64,000 nucleotides of DNA from Pratylenchus scribneri (Eukaryota > Nematoda > Chromadorea > Rhabditida > Pratylenchidae), in the NCBI GenBank assembly GCA_030063045.1, contig JAQSEB010000031.1, positions 1,798,001-1,862,000 of the forward strand, given 5' to 3'. A program made the translations under genes and the position numbers. Shown here in pieces: positions 42,858-54,275 of the stretch. The notes under the pieces were generated by a model. That model was not told the DNA's origin, did not search any database, and saw only the letters and a program-made list of their open reading frames with translations. The stretch's first letter is position 1. Every line of letters begins with the position of its first letter.

Positions 42858-44109
42858 CTATTTGAAGTAGGAGTCGACCGCTTGTGGTCCCGGTGTCGGC
42901 ATTGGTGTTGCTGCGGCTGGACGTCGTGGTGCTCCGGCTTCGAAGTCATACGGGCGCTCGGGAATTCGGTTCTTGGTCAGGTGGTCGCGCAGTGTTTGCA
43001 TTATCCATCGGTAGTCGGGCCGCCCGTAGAATTTCAGATCGTCGATGTGCTTGAGGATTTGGCCAAAGGCAGCAGGGCATCCAGCGATCAGGTCCTGAAC
43101 GGCTTGGTTTCTGACGGCCGGCGGATTGTTTGGGAGCCTTCTACTCTTGATTTCGCCGATCTGAAAAAATAGAATCAATCATTTCTTTAACAAAAAAAAC
43201 TAAAAAATGCCAACCTGTTTCATGTCACCGATGTGCCCCCATGGAAGACTTCCTTTGTACATTTCCACCATCATGTAGAACCAGGATTCGATGTCGTCCT
43301 TGCGGGAATATTCTCGGCCAATGTGTGCGGAGATTGCAGCATAGCGGGGCGATCCTCGGAAATTTGCTCCTTGTCTCGGGCGTCTCAGTGATCCCTTAAA
43401 AATGATTGATTACAAGAGAGAGTTAAAAAAATGAAAACAAAACTCACATCTTCGCGCACGAATTTCCTGGCCATTCCAAAGTCGAGCAAGTAGACGTTGC
43501 CTGTTTCGTTGTCCTCGGGGCGCCCAATGGTTGTGTTCGCAGGCTTGATGTCCCGATGCAAATATCCAATTTGGTGCAGTGCCCGCAACGCGTTGACCAT
43601 TTGAATTGACAATCCGATCGCCGTTCCTGGAGAAAATCGCCGGTTTGGTGCCTGTTCGATCAGCTTGTCCAGACTTTTGCCCACGAGCGCCATTCTTAAA
43701 TGAAAATTTATTATTGAAAGAATTATGATTGAGAGCCCATTCCCATTACTTACACGATGTAGTTGAATGTGCATGGCCGTCCTTGGTCGTCCGCTTGTGT
43801 GTCGCGCCCAATGTCGTGGCATTTGGTGAAGTGGCGCCCATCTTGAACGTTGTGGAGTTGCTTCAGAACTTGCGCCTAAAATAAAATGGATTGTTATTTG
43901 GATTTAAAAAAAATTAAAAATAAACCAACCTCCATGGCCAGGAGGGGAGGATTGGCATTGAGAGGTTCTGTTTTGAGGGCTGCGTCCATTCCCTGCAAGC
44001 TGCGGCACAAGTAGACTGCTCCAAACGCTCCTGCTCCCAGCTTCCTTGTGATTGTCCACGTGTTGTTGATCAGCTGGCCCGGTGAGAGGATTACGAGTTC
44101 TTCTGCCAT
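42858..44109 (-). CDS. casein kinase 1 family Ser/Thr protein kinase (nematode TTBK-like type)
   Basis: A kinase of the CK1 group, which is greatly expanded in nematodes and often expressed in the male germ line. Kinase marks in order: Gly-rich loop KLGAGAFGAVYLC, ATP Lys in AALKTE, catalytic loop YLHRDIKPANTTIG, DFG in LLDFGMARKF, and CK1-type FRGSPRYAAISAH with DDIESWFYMMVEM. The C-terminus is short and Pro/Ala-rich, ending in SYFK with stop 42858-42860. The ATG at 44107-44109 (MAEELVILSPGQLI) fits family starts. The upstream frame extends 47 codons to 44250 as an alternative. Confidence 0.92.
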
Positions 44110-44424
44110 TTGACGTTCTTGCGTTGTTGGTTGATGAGTTTTGCTGCTGCTGCGGTTGTGGTGGTGTTGTTTGGGCCGGTGAATTTTTGGTGACTTCTTC
44201 TCATTTTTTGTGCCTGCTTTTATAGTCGAATTCCAGCTACAGTATGTCATTATCGTACTGCTTATATAGTAACTTTTACGAGTATAGTTTCAGAGCTAAA
44301 ATTCTTGAATCTTGACATGATCGTGTTGTTTTTCGAGTATTAAAGCGCAGTCATCATCATCAAAAACCATTCTCCACAACACATTCCACCCTTCAACAAA
44401 CACAACAACACAAATATATTGAAA
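44110..44424. promoter_or_regulatory. divergent promoter region between CK1 and BI-1-like genes
   Basis: 315 bp separate two start codons that point away from each other, so both promoters or trans-splice leaders must lie here. No recognisable operator or initiator motif was found. Confidence 0.4.
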
Positions 44425-45541
44425 ATGGCTGCTGAACCTGCGAATGGCCCGAAACCGACACCAACTGCGACGAGCCTTGTAGAACAATACAAACATGAAT
44501 TCCAGGTGGGTGATTTATCTTCTTTTTTTTAAATCCAATCAATCTCTAAAATTTCAGGAGCAATACAACAATGTTCGATGTTGGCTGCGCGACAATTCAA
44601 AGAAGTTCAAGGATTGCATCACAGAGTTAAAACAATTGCTGCAGGAGGCCGAAGATGATCCAGCCAAACGACTCAAAATGGGGATTGTTCAGCCGCTCAA
44701 GAACCTGGTGGGATTATTTATTCAATTCCTTTACAAAAAATGAACTTTATTTTTCAGACCAGCATTGGAATTGCCGACATTGCGCTCCTTGAAACCTTCG
44801 CCTGGATCACCATTATGGTTGGTTTTCTCAATTAAATTTTACGAATTTTTAAAAACAATTTTTTATTTAGATGTTCGTCTTCTGGATCGGTCACAATGTG
44901 TGCTCTGCAATGTTCAATCCAATCTTGCCAATCCTGCTCACAAACACTCAAATGGCAGCTTTGGCGTTCATCATCCCGATCATCGCACATCGAACAATCG
45001 AAGTTGGAGAAGATGTCAAGAGCCGCTTCAATCTACAAATGTTCGCCGCTTTGCACGGGATCGTGACAGGATACACATTCAAGGATTATCACCTCTATTT
45101 GGTATGTTCAAATCTTCTAATAATCAAAACCAACATTCTTTAACTTGTTTTATTTTCAGCCTCTGCCATTCATTGTGCCCCTGTTCATTGCTGCTGCCGC
45201 CTACTTCATAGCAAGGAAAACAACATCCCGAATCCAATTTCTGTCAATATCGTTGCTTACCGGTTTCCTTGCCAATTGCCTCCTTGGATGGATCATTGCA
45301 GGCTTGACCTTCTCGTATCTGCTGGCTGCCATAATGCAAACCCTTGTTGCCCTGATCACACTTCAATACTACTTCGAGCATTGGGACCAAGATTATCAGG
45401 TTGGTCTTTTCTTATTAATAAAATCAAAATCATTTTTTCTATTTCCAGAAAAATCCCCATTTCTACATGCTCGTCTACCAATGCGCCATTGTCTACATCC
45501 AGCTGGCTCTGCTCTTCATCTTCGGGACCCGTGGCGGATAA
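44425..45541 (+). CDS. Bax inhibitor-1 (TMBIM)-like multi-pass membrane protein
   Basis: Six exons (44425-44505, 44558-44707, 44758-44817, 44871-45101, 45160-45399, 45449-45541) give 284 residues. About 70 soluble residues, predicted helical (EQYNNVRCWLRDNSKKFKDC), precede six or seven hydrophobic segments. The C-terminal pattern, a hydrophobic pair followed by EHWDQDYQ and a last helix (YQCAIVYIQLALLFIFG), resembles the acidic D-Y region and final helix of BI-1/TMBIM proteins, which leak calcium from the ER or Golgi. The match is at the level of pattern, so another membrane family is possible. Confidence 0.5.
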
Positions 45542-45905
45542 GAATGATGATGGATGGAAAAGAACAGCAACAGAGGATAAGAACTGTGAAAAACTGGATT
45601 AACATATGATGCCCTTTCCTATGTCATTGTCATCTGTATTGTAATTTTCCCAAACCTATATATATTTGTTGATAATGCCCCAAATCCATTATGTTATCAT
45701 ATTGCTTCTCATTTCCATTTCTCATTATTGGTGATATATGTATTTTGGACTATGTGTTGTATAAAGTATAAATTTTCTTCTTACTGTTTTTTTGTTTTTC
45801 ATCTGATTTTTAAATCATTAAAAATATAACTGAAAAAATTCGGGTTTTTGCAGAGATTATAAAACAATATTCCCAAATTTTAAATATTTGAGTGAACCAG
45901 CTTTG
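45542..45905. other. spacer between BI-1-like gene and cct-4
   Basis: AT-rich spacer of about 360 bp on the same strand as both neighbours. Nothing specific seen. Confidence 0.4.
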
Positions 45906-48446
45906 ATGGCTACAATTGCCCAATCGACACCGGTAGCATTTGCATCAAATAAAGCCGGCAGTGGTTTCAAAGATCGAGACAAACCGGAAAGTGTTCGTAC
46001 AAGCAACATTGTTGCTGCAAAAGCTGTCTCCGATTCGGTTCGAACAAGTTTGGGTCCACGAGGCATGGACAAAATGATCCAAGCAGCAAATGGGGAAGTA
46101 ACAATCACCAATGATGGTGCGACAATACTCAACCAAATGTCTGTAATCCATCCGACAGCCAAAATGGTTTGCAATTTAAAATTAAGAAATGTTTAAATTA
46201 CAAATTTATTATTAAACTTTCACTAGATTATTCAAATTAATGTTGGAAATTATTAATTTAAATGTTCAGTTAGTTGAACTGTCCAAGGCACAGGACATCG
46301 AAGCCGGCGATGGTACAACCACCGTTGTTGTATTAGCCGGCTCATTGTTGGATGCGGCAGAGAAATTATTGGCCAAAGGTTTCAATAGAAGTAATAAAAA
46401 CAAATTTAAACATTTGTAGGCATTCATCCGACCACAATTTCCGATTCATTTCGTCGCGCGGCCACTTTTTCCCAACAAATTCTTGAGGAAATGGCTACTC
46501 CAATTGACATCAATGATGACGCTGAATTGATTAAGTTGGCAACGACCAGTTTGAATTCCAAGGTTTTTCTTATTATAGAATAAACTATAATGGAATAGTG
46601 TTAGGATATTTTTGGTTCAAAATCTGCAGAATATGCAATATTTACATTGTAATAATTGAGTTTGGAATACAAAACCCTTATTAGAAAGGTTAAATAACAA
46701 AAAGTTAACTCAAATTTGGAACTAAGAATTTTGTAGAAAATTATAAATCAATTTTTTCAGGTCGTCTCACAACATTCGCATATTTTGGCACCGATGGCCG
46801 TGCAAGCTGTGAAAAAAATCATGAATTCGATGGAGGACCAAAATGTGAACTTGAAAATGATCAAAATTGTGAAGAAATTGGGCGAAACAATGGACGAGAC
46901 CCAATTGATTGAAGGCGCCATAATTGAACAGAATTCGATGGGTCATGGAGGACCGGGCCGTGTTGAGAAGGCAAAAATTGGACTCATTCAATTCCAAATA
47001 TCGCCACCAAAAACCAATGTAAGTTTTATGTATTAAATTTGAAAGAAGAAAATATTTTATTTTTGCACAGATGGAAAATCAAGTGATCATTTCCGATTAC
47101 ACACAAATGGATCGAGCATTGAAGGAAGAGCGCAATTATATTTTGGATTTGTGCAAACAAATAAAGAAAGCCGGCTGCAATGTTCTTCTCATTCAAAAAT
47201 CTATTCTACGGTTTGATTTATTATTTCATTTATTAATTTCTTTGAATTTAAAGCGATGCCATCAACGATTTGGCACTGCACTTTTTTGCTAAAATGAAAA
47301 TCATGGTCATCAAGGATATTGAACGCGAGGACATTGAATTCTATTCGAAAATACTGGGCTGCCGTCCGGTCGCTTCCCCTGACCATTTTACAGCCGAAAC
47401 TTTGGGCACCGCCGAATTAGTCGAAGAAATTGAGACCGCCGATGGAAAAGTGGTCAAGGTTAATTTATTAGAATTAATGAATTTTATTCTATTCTAAACA
47501 ATAATTTTGAAGGTAACCGGCCTTAAATCGAGTGGTCAAGCTGTTTCGATTCTCATCCGTGGTTCTTCCAAACTTGTTCTCGAGGAGGCTGAACGCTCTC
47601 TTCACGATGCTCTTTGCGTCATTCGTTGCCTTGTCAAGAAACGCGCTTTACTTCCAGGTTTATTATAAAATTTATTCAAACTTGGGACATCTATTTCAAT
47701 TATCAAACCGAAATTTTAAACAATTTCGAATTTTGTACAATTACTAAAAGAAATCACAAGTAAATATTAGACTTCCCTGATTCTCTGACAAAATTTCAAT
47801 CATTTCGAATATATTTGATTTATTGTAATTTTTCAGGCGGTGGTGCTCCCGAAATGGAAGTTTCGGTCAAACTTCGACAAGCGGCCCAAACCGAACAAGG
47901 CGCTGAACAATATTGTTGGAAGGTAATAAAATTATAATCCATAGATTTATTAGGAATTCTGGTTATTTAATTTACCAAATAAAATTTTAAATATTAGATA
48001 AAAAAAATTGAGTAACTAAATTTTTGTATTATTCTAGGCTTTTGCTGACGCCCTTGAATTGATTCCATACACTTTGGCCGAGAATGCTGGACTTTCGCCC
48101 ATTGAAACGGTTACAGAATTGCGAACTCAACACGCCAATGGACACAAGGAATTCGGAGTCAATGTTCGAACGGTGAGTAAAAAAATATAGAAATTCTAGC
48201 TTATTATTATTAACGGGTTAGGACTTTTGCATAAAATTTAAAATAGTGAAGAGGAAAATTAAATTCTTATTCACTTCCCAAAATACCATTTATTCAATAA
48301 TCAAAATTTTTCAGGGCGCCGTCACAAATATTTTGGAGGAGAATGTTGTTCAACCGCTGTTGGTCTCCTCTTTTGCCATCAAACAAGCCGCTGAATGCGT
48401 TCGGGCCATCCTCAAAATTGATGACGTCGTTTTGGCTGTCCGCTGA
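45906..48446 (+). CDS. cct-4: T-complex chaperonin subunit delta (CCT4)
   Basis: Subunit of the cytosolic TRiC/CCT ring that folds actin, tubulin and many WD40 proteins using ATP. The start ATG gives [18 protein letters not shown]. Chaperonin motifs follow in order: [24 protein letters not shown], the [18 protein letters not shown] motif, [60 protein letters not shown] and [15 protein letters not shown]. The end is [20 protein letters not shown], with stop 48444-48446. SPIETV and the DHFTAETLG region fit the delta subunit. Length matches the family. Confidence 0.96.
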
Positions 48447-48740
48447 ATTAAAATGACGAAGCCTATTCTATATGATGAAAAGGAAGAAGGAAGAACCACC
48501 ACGATTTTAAAAATGACTGTTTTTGTTGTTAACTCGCACAATTTTTTTGAAAGCCCATTTTGATAATAAAGATTGCACTTAAAAATATTCCCAACAAATC
48601 ACTCTTCCATTTCCACAAACTCTTCCACATTATTTATTAATTTTTATATGACAAAAATGAAAGAAAAATGACAACAAAAAATGAATGAATATTTAAAACA
48701 ATCTATCCGTATTCGATCAGTCTTCGCCCATTCCAGCTGT

Positions 48741-49120
48741 TCACGTTGATCCAATTACATTTGCACCGGCTTTTGTCGCTGCAATTGGCGCCCCTTGTGC
48801 CTCCATATTTAAAAGCTGATGTTCTTGAAAACGCAAAGTTAATCTCTGGCCACTCTAAATAATAAGTATTTATTAAATATTTCCCCAAAATTCATTATAA
48901 ATTTTTTCCAACCTTGAGAAATTTGTCCATGCAATTTTTGGCACATTTTTCCTCTTTATCGCCCAATTTTTGAGTTGAAAAGTCCTTTATACATGCGCTG
49001 AAGCAATGTTCGGTCAACATATTGTATTGGAGGAGGAAATCGCGAAACTAAATTAAAAGAATGAATGCTTTAATTATAAATTAGTCAAACCGTTCGAAGA
49101 TCAGTGTCCGACATAGCCAT
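48741..49120 (-). CDS. tin-9.2: small TIM chaperone (Tim9/Tim10b-like), mitochondrial intermembrane space
   Basis: Three exons (49120-49091, 49047-48913, 48854-48741) give 92 residues. The family core is unmistakable: FRDFLLQYNMLTEHCFSACI and EEKCAKNCMDKFLK, a twin CX3C motif (CFSAC and CAKNC). Such proteins carry hydrophobic precursors across the intermembrane space to the inner-membrane TIM22 translocase. The start is the first ATG; a second lies two codons later. The gene lies 176 bp downstream of MRPL32 on the same strand, as expected for a nematode operon. The Tim9B/Tim10b assignment is from resemblance to the Tim9 branch. Confidence 0.88.
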
Positions 49121-49295
49121 TTTTCGATTGGAATATGGAGTGGAAGGCTCACACGATTTAAAGGAATGTAAATAGAAAAATATTTAAAATTATCAAAAAG
49201 GTCTGATTAAGAAATATATTTAGACGTGAAATAACGTTTAAATAAATGAAAATAGAATTGTAATAAAAATTTATTCCATTTCGTAAAATAATTAA

Positions 49296-49744
49296 TCACT
49301 TTAATTTTCGTGTTTTACTTTGAGACTTGACCTTCTCTTCTTCTTCTTTTTCCCGATTTTTTTGCTGTTTTTGTTGTTCGAGCCATTCATCAGTTATCGG
49401 TTTTTGTCGCTGACCAAAAAATGGATTGTATGAGGCGCACATTTGTTGCTTAATCTAACAAAAAAATTAAATATTACACAATTTAAATAAAATAAATACA
49501 TGTTCACTGTCGTCTCTCAACACTTTGTAGCATCGCAAGCAGCAAACCCATGGAGAATGTGGTGTACTACACTCGGGGCATATGCTCAATGGTGCCTTGT
49601 CCAACATGAATATTTGCTTGAATCTGCGCGTCTGTATTTTAGCTGAAAATGTGGAAAAGTTGGTTATTATGATCTTATCTTTATCTTACGTTTTGATGTT
49701 CTGAATTTCGGCACACCAGCAAGTAATCTACTGAGGAAAACCAT
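49296..49744 (-). CDS. mrpl-32: mitochondrial ribosomal protein bL32m (MRPL32)
   Basis: A large-subunit protein of the mitochondrial ribosome. Three exons: 49744 down to about 49692 (MVFLSRLLAGVPKFRTSK), then the zinc-binding core with two CxxC pairs (SICPECSTPHSPWVCCLRCY), then a charged C-terminal tail ending EEKVKSQSKTRKLK with stop 49296-49298. The CPEC...CLRC spacing is that of bL32 proteins. The start is the only ATG before the first splice. It is the upstream member of a tight pair with the small TIM gene. Confidence 0.82.
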
Positions 49745-49992
49745 AATTTTTATTGTTGTGATTTGTGAATGTGAATTCTGAATTGAAATCAAAAATACTT
49801 GAGAAATCTATAAATATTAAATTGTTTATCGATTATTATCGATTTAATAATTATAATTTCGTTTAATAAATGAGAAGAAACAAGAAAATAAAATTTATAA
49901 TTGCCAAATAAATGGCAAAAAAAGTAAATTGCAATTGCAAAATAAAATGAATGATTTAGAACAATTAGGAGTTAGGACTGATTTGTTAATAC

Positions 49993-50085
49993 TAGAGTCC
50001 GCGGAGACGGGCCGGGCCCGGGCCGGAAAAATTTGATAAGGAAAACCCGGAATCGGGCCTGGCAAATCAGAAATTCCGGACTCTA
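49993..50085. repeat. GC-rich 93-bp inverted-repeat element
   Basis: Bounded by perfect 9-bp inverted repeats (TAGAGTCCG at 49993-50001 and CGGACTCTA at 50077-50085). The inside is far more GC-rich than the flanks (GACGGGCCGGGCCCGGGCC) and has a partly complementary right arm (CCCGG...CGGGCC). It sits in the 365-bp gap between the divergent mrpl-32 and DPH7 genes. It may be a very short MITE or a transcribed hairpin. No clear target-site duplication was found. Confidence 0.75.
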
Positions 50086-50109
50086 CCTAATTTATTTTTA
50101 GAATTAATT

Positions 50110-51731
50110 ATGATGCCAAAAGTCGAAGATATTTGTTCTGTAAAAATTGAACAGAAACCCGCTTCATTAAAATTTCTAAATACACCCATTAATGAAGATG
50201 ATATAAATACACAAAATGAAGAATTGTCTACTAAAAATTCTCTTTTTATTGTTGGCACATATCAAATTCCAGAAAATGGTAAAAAAAATTCATAATTAAT
50301 TTTTATGTATTTTGAAATTTAAGGTCCCGTTGATGGTTTGAGCCGTTTGGGTGGATTTAATCTAATCGAAAGTGAACAACTTGATCTATGCCATCAAAGT
50401 TGCATAAATTCTGAGGGTGGTATTTTCCGATTTGAGCAAATTGGTGTGAGCAATAAAATAATGGCGGCATTGAGCAGCGGTGATATCGGCATTTTTGAGG
50501 TTTTTTCAAGGTTAAATTCATAAATTTAAATCGACTAATTATGTTGCTAGCTTATTTAACTCATTTAATTCCAATTTCCTTTTTCAATGTTTTTATTTTT
50601 CTAGGTGAGTGGTGCCCAAATAAAATCAATTTCGAAAATACTGGTCACCAAAAATATGCTATTGGACTGTAATGAACAATTTGGGCGAATAATTTGCACT
50701 GATTCCACTGGCCAGGTTTTCGCATTTAAGAATACAATGTAACCAAAATTAATTAAGTTATTCCTTTTGGATATGGAAACCGAATCGGTGCTTTCTTCCC
50801 TGCGGGCCCATCAAATGCCATCAAATTATTATATGGGAAGAAAGGCTGTTGTTGTTAATGAACCAAATGATCAATGCGATAATGGGGACAATTGCGAAGC
50901 GTGGAGTTGTGCCTGGATTGACCAAACAGTTGAGATAAAAATAAAATTGCCAATTATAAATTTAGAATTTTAGGTTTGCGCAACTGGAGCCGAAGATGCT
51001 TGCCTAAAGATTTGGGATTTTCGCTCGATTAATTCAACGTAATATTTTAAACAAAATTAATGAAAATTGAATAAAAAAAAGTTAATATTTTATTTATGAT
51101 TTACTTCAATATTTGCAATATTTTTTTGCTCATTTTCAGTTGGACTAATCCAATTGCTTCGATGACCAATAAACAAACACATTCGGACGGAATAACCAGA
51201 ATCCATCGGCGCGGTGATCATTTCCTCCTCACTGGCTCATACGACGAATATTTGCGCATTTTTGACACTCGCCAATTGCAGAGGCCAATCAATGAACTCA
51301 AAGTTGGTACAAAAATCATATTTTTTCTTTTTTTACTGGCTGAATTTAAAAATTCATTAATTTTATAAATTCAGATGTCAGGCGGCGTATGGGATTTGAA
51401 TCCAGTTGGCAATGAATTTCTAATTACGGCCTGCATGTACGGAGGTTACCCAAAATATTTGAATATCTTTTTAATATTTTTTTTCTAAAGGCTGGTCCCT
51501 GGTCCAACTTTGCCCCCGCCTCAATTCCCTCCAATTGGTCCATTCCAATTCCATCAATGACCATCTCCTTTATGCCGTCGATGCAAGACCGTTGAAGAAA
51601 ATCGGAGAATGTGGAAATGCAAATTATCTCGTAATTAAATTTTTGAGAATTATTTCGTTATTTTTCCATTTTAGATTGCTTCTTGCACTTTTGATGACAG
51701 CCAAATTCGATTACAAAAATTGATTATATAG
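50110..51731 (+). CDS. dph7: DPH7/WDR85-like WD40 protein (diphthine methylesterase)
   Basis: DPH7 removes the extra methyl from diphthine methyl ester on elongation factor 2, allowing the last step of diphthamide synthesis. The first of two ATGs gives MMPKVEDICSVKIEQKPASL. WD40-type blades follow: SALSSGDIGIFE-like sequence at about 50470, WSCAWIDQTVEVCATGAEDA joined across 50930/50973, CLKIWDFRS, then HRRGDHFLLTGSYDEYLRIF with DTRQLQRPI, and the family word SGGVWDLNPVG with LITACMYGGW. The last exon begins at 51675 (IASCTFDDSQIRL). Stop at 51729-51731. The GGVWxL...ACMxGG signature supports DPH7 rather than a generic WD40 protein. Confidence 0.85.
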
Positions 51732-52201
51732 AAGAAGAAGAAGACGAGCCAATTTCAATCCAATTTCATTCCTATTTCATTCCTATTTTTGTCATATTTT
51801 TACAATCAATAAATAAATTTTATCCTAAATAAAACTTGAATTTTTTTATTCATTCATTTGCCTAAACACTAAACAGTATTCCATATTGAATAGAGGAAAT
51901 CTGCTGGAGGGAAAGTAATAGCATTAAATTGAAATGAAGAAAAACTAATTCAAACTTCAATAAATCATTGAAAATGCCTGAAGGAAAATGAGATGAGAGG
52001 AGATGGAATTTGGTGGAAATAATTGAAGTCAAAGTTAAAATCAACGTTAAATTTTTCCTCCACAATCAATTCGAATTAATCAAATGCTTTTCGTGATTAT
52101 TTTTTAATACTTAAATGGAAATGCAATTTTGGCTGGTGGATGGCTTTTTTGTGTTACTGGAACTTATTTTCTCCACATTTTCCCCTTTTCTTCTTCTTTG
52201 T
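51732..52201. other. convergent spacer
   Basis: AT-rich DNA between the 3' ends of DPH7 and the nlp-12-like gene. AATAAATAAATTTTA near 51808 may serve polyadenylation. Nothing else seen. Confidence 0.45.
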
Positions 52202-52719
52202 TCATAACAAATTTGCTGTCGAAATCACAAATCTGGAATCGGAGGAGGCATCCACAGGCCAATAATGGGCGCCACCCCTTTTCCCGAATTGCAATGGCCG
52301 ATAGACGCTTTTTTTGCCGAATTGTAGAGGACGATATGTGGCATCACGTTTGCCAAACTGTAAAATTTAGGCATTCAGCAAGGGAAAGCCAAAACGAAAT
52401 TCTGGCCAACCTGTAATGGCCGATAGTCTCGATCGTCGCGTTCGAATGGCTCATCCGCTTCTCGGAGCATTTCGGACACTGGAATGGACAATGCCGCTGC
52501 CTGGGCCTGTTCAGGCAAGGCAATTAGCAACAAGGATAATGCGACGAGGGCGAAGGATGTCCAAAAAAGGAGAAAATTGGAGGTCGATTGACGGGAACGA
52601 TATTGGCCAAATGGCAAGGAATGGACAGCGTTAAATTGAGTTTCGATGGTTCGATTTGCGGGAAATGGCCGACGACATTCGAGTGAAGCGCAAAAATCAG
52701 TGGAGGAGGACCACAGCAT
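52202..52719 (-). CDS. nlp-12: nlp-12-like neuropeptide precursor (CCK/sulfakinin-type YRPLQF-amides)
   Basis: Two exons (52719-52411 and 52357-52202) give 154 residues. A hydrophobic secretion segment (NFLLFWTSFALVALSLLLIA) lies about 48 residues from the first ATG, so the true start may be elsewhere. Three amidated peptides follow, each ended by Gly and a dibasic site: DYRPLQFG-KR, DATYRPLQFG-KK and SVYRPLQFG-KR. The intron splits the first peptide between Gln and Phe. C. elegans NLP-12 makes DYRPLQF-amide and DGYRPLQF-amide and acts through CCK-type receptors on locomotion and feeding-state behaviour. The C-terminal 30 residues after the last site are not peptide-like. Confidence 0.93.
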
Positions 52720-54194
52720 TTTTTGTGGGATTTATTGGAGGATCAACTCTAAAAGGAAATTCCTTTTTGCTTTGTGCGATGATTGGCACAATGAAATGAA
52801 TGCGAGGGGAATTGAGGGGTTTGAAATGAAGTTGGCAATTTGGGGGAGGGGAAATGACAAAATTTTGAGAGGAAATTGGCCGGAGGACTTGGCTGGGAGT
52901 GGGCTGAATGGCCGCGGAAATGAGCTAAGTTTTTCATGAATTGGTTTGGAATGGCCAAGTTAATTTAGCTCTGCGGAATTCCTGAGTTGCCCAGCTGGAC
53001 CCACGAACAATAAAATGGAGCAGAGGATCATAAATGAATTGAGAAATGCCCGAGGATTAATTTAAAAAATGTCAACGCAGCATTGAAAGTTGAAACTGCC
53101 AATATTGAATGTATTGTGGAATTGGCATAGGGTTTTGATAAAATTGCTCATAGTGAAGGAATCGAATTGAGTGGTTTAATCCTCGGTTTATATATTCGCT
53201 GAATATTTGCCAAATTATCGACGGCATTCAACTATTTCTATTTCGTGGATTTATTGTTTTCCATAGAATCATTAAACACCCTTTCCAATGATGAATTTGA
53301 TTATTTGGGCGGATGGCCCAAAAAGTGCCAAAAAGAGGGACTATATTCTCCACAATGAATTGGCCTTCAATTTAATTCAATTCGAATTTAGTGGTGGGAA
53401 TGATTCCCGCGGGAACAACAAATCCCAAAACTTTCTTTTTAAATGGAATTCGCCTAGAGGCTAAAATTAGTCATTTTTTGGGTGACGAAAGGAGGAGATT
53501 TTCGGGGGGAATTTGTCAATCCTTTTTTGAGTATATATGTGACGAAAAAAAGAAATTTAATGTAATGAAATGATTTAAGGGGATAAATAATGACGATGAT
53601 TGCATATTTTTAGGCTTTTTGTCAGTAGAAGTGAGTGAAAAGTGTCAATTGGGAATGAAGTGGCCACTGGCCAGAGGGCAAATTCATTGTGAAGAGAAAT
53701 GTTTGGATAAATTTTGGAGCAATTTGCTGGGAAATAATTTCAACAATTTAAAGTGATACCCAAAATTGGCGAAAAATGGAACGAAAATGGAAATGTTGGA
53801 AATAACTAGACCATCCAAATTCCCTCTTCTCCCTTTAATTTCGGAGAATGTGGACGAAAAAAGGTTTTTAGGCTAAGAGGATGATGGCCAATTCCTTGGA
53901 GAGGGCACAAACCCTAAATGGATATGAGAATGAGGCCAGAATGAAAATGAATTCGATGGATTAATGAATGAACATGGAAAAGAAATGGATGGAAAAATGA
54001 GGGAAAAATTATAATTAAATATTGCCAATTGAGCTGAAGGCGTTCACAACGAATAAATGACCTTTTAGAACAACAAAGATTGTTGATGTGCCTTGATCCA
54101 TCCGCAAAACATAATCGAATTTAGCTAAATCATCATCAGTGTATCTTTCATTTTGTTTCCCTCCCATTTCACTCGATTTCTTGGCACATCATGT
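52720..54194. other. intergenic region upstream of the nlp-12-like gene
   Basis: About 1.5 kb, richer in G than in C on the plus strand, with only short frames. It should include the nlp-12 promoter. I see no further gene, RNA or repeat. Confidence 0.45.
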
Positions 54195-54275
54195 GCCTCG
54201 TTAGTCGTTAGCTCAGCTTGGTAGAGCGTCAGACTTTTAATCTGATAGGCCACGGGATCGAGACCCGTACGGGGC
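54195..54275 (+). tRNA. tRNA-Lys(UUU)-like gene with a 7-nt insertion, possible pseudogene
   Basis: Acceptor arms GCCTCGT and ACGGGGC pair over 7 bp. The D arm is GCTCAGCTTGGTAGAGC. The anticodon arm is TCAGA-CTTTTAA-TCTGA with anticodon UUU, and the T arm is ACGGG-ATCGAGA-CCCGT. Between acceptor and D arm there are 9 nt instead of 2, caused by a tandem copy (CGTTAGT CGTTAG). The T loop starts with A instead of the usual T. No CCA is encoded, as normal for nuclear genes. Confidence 0.75.
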
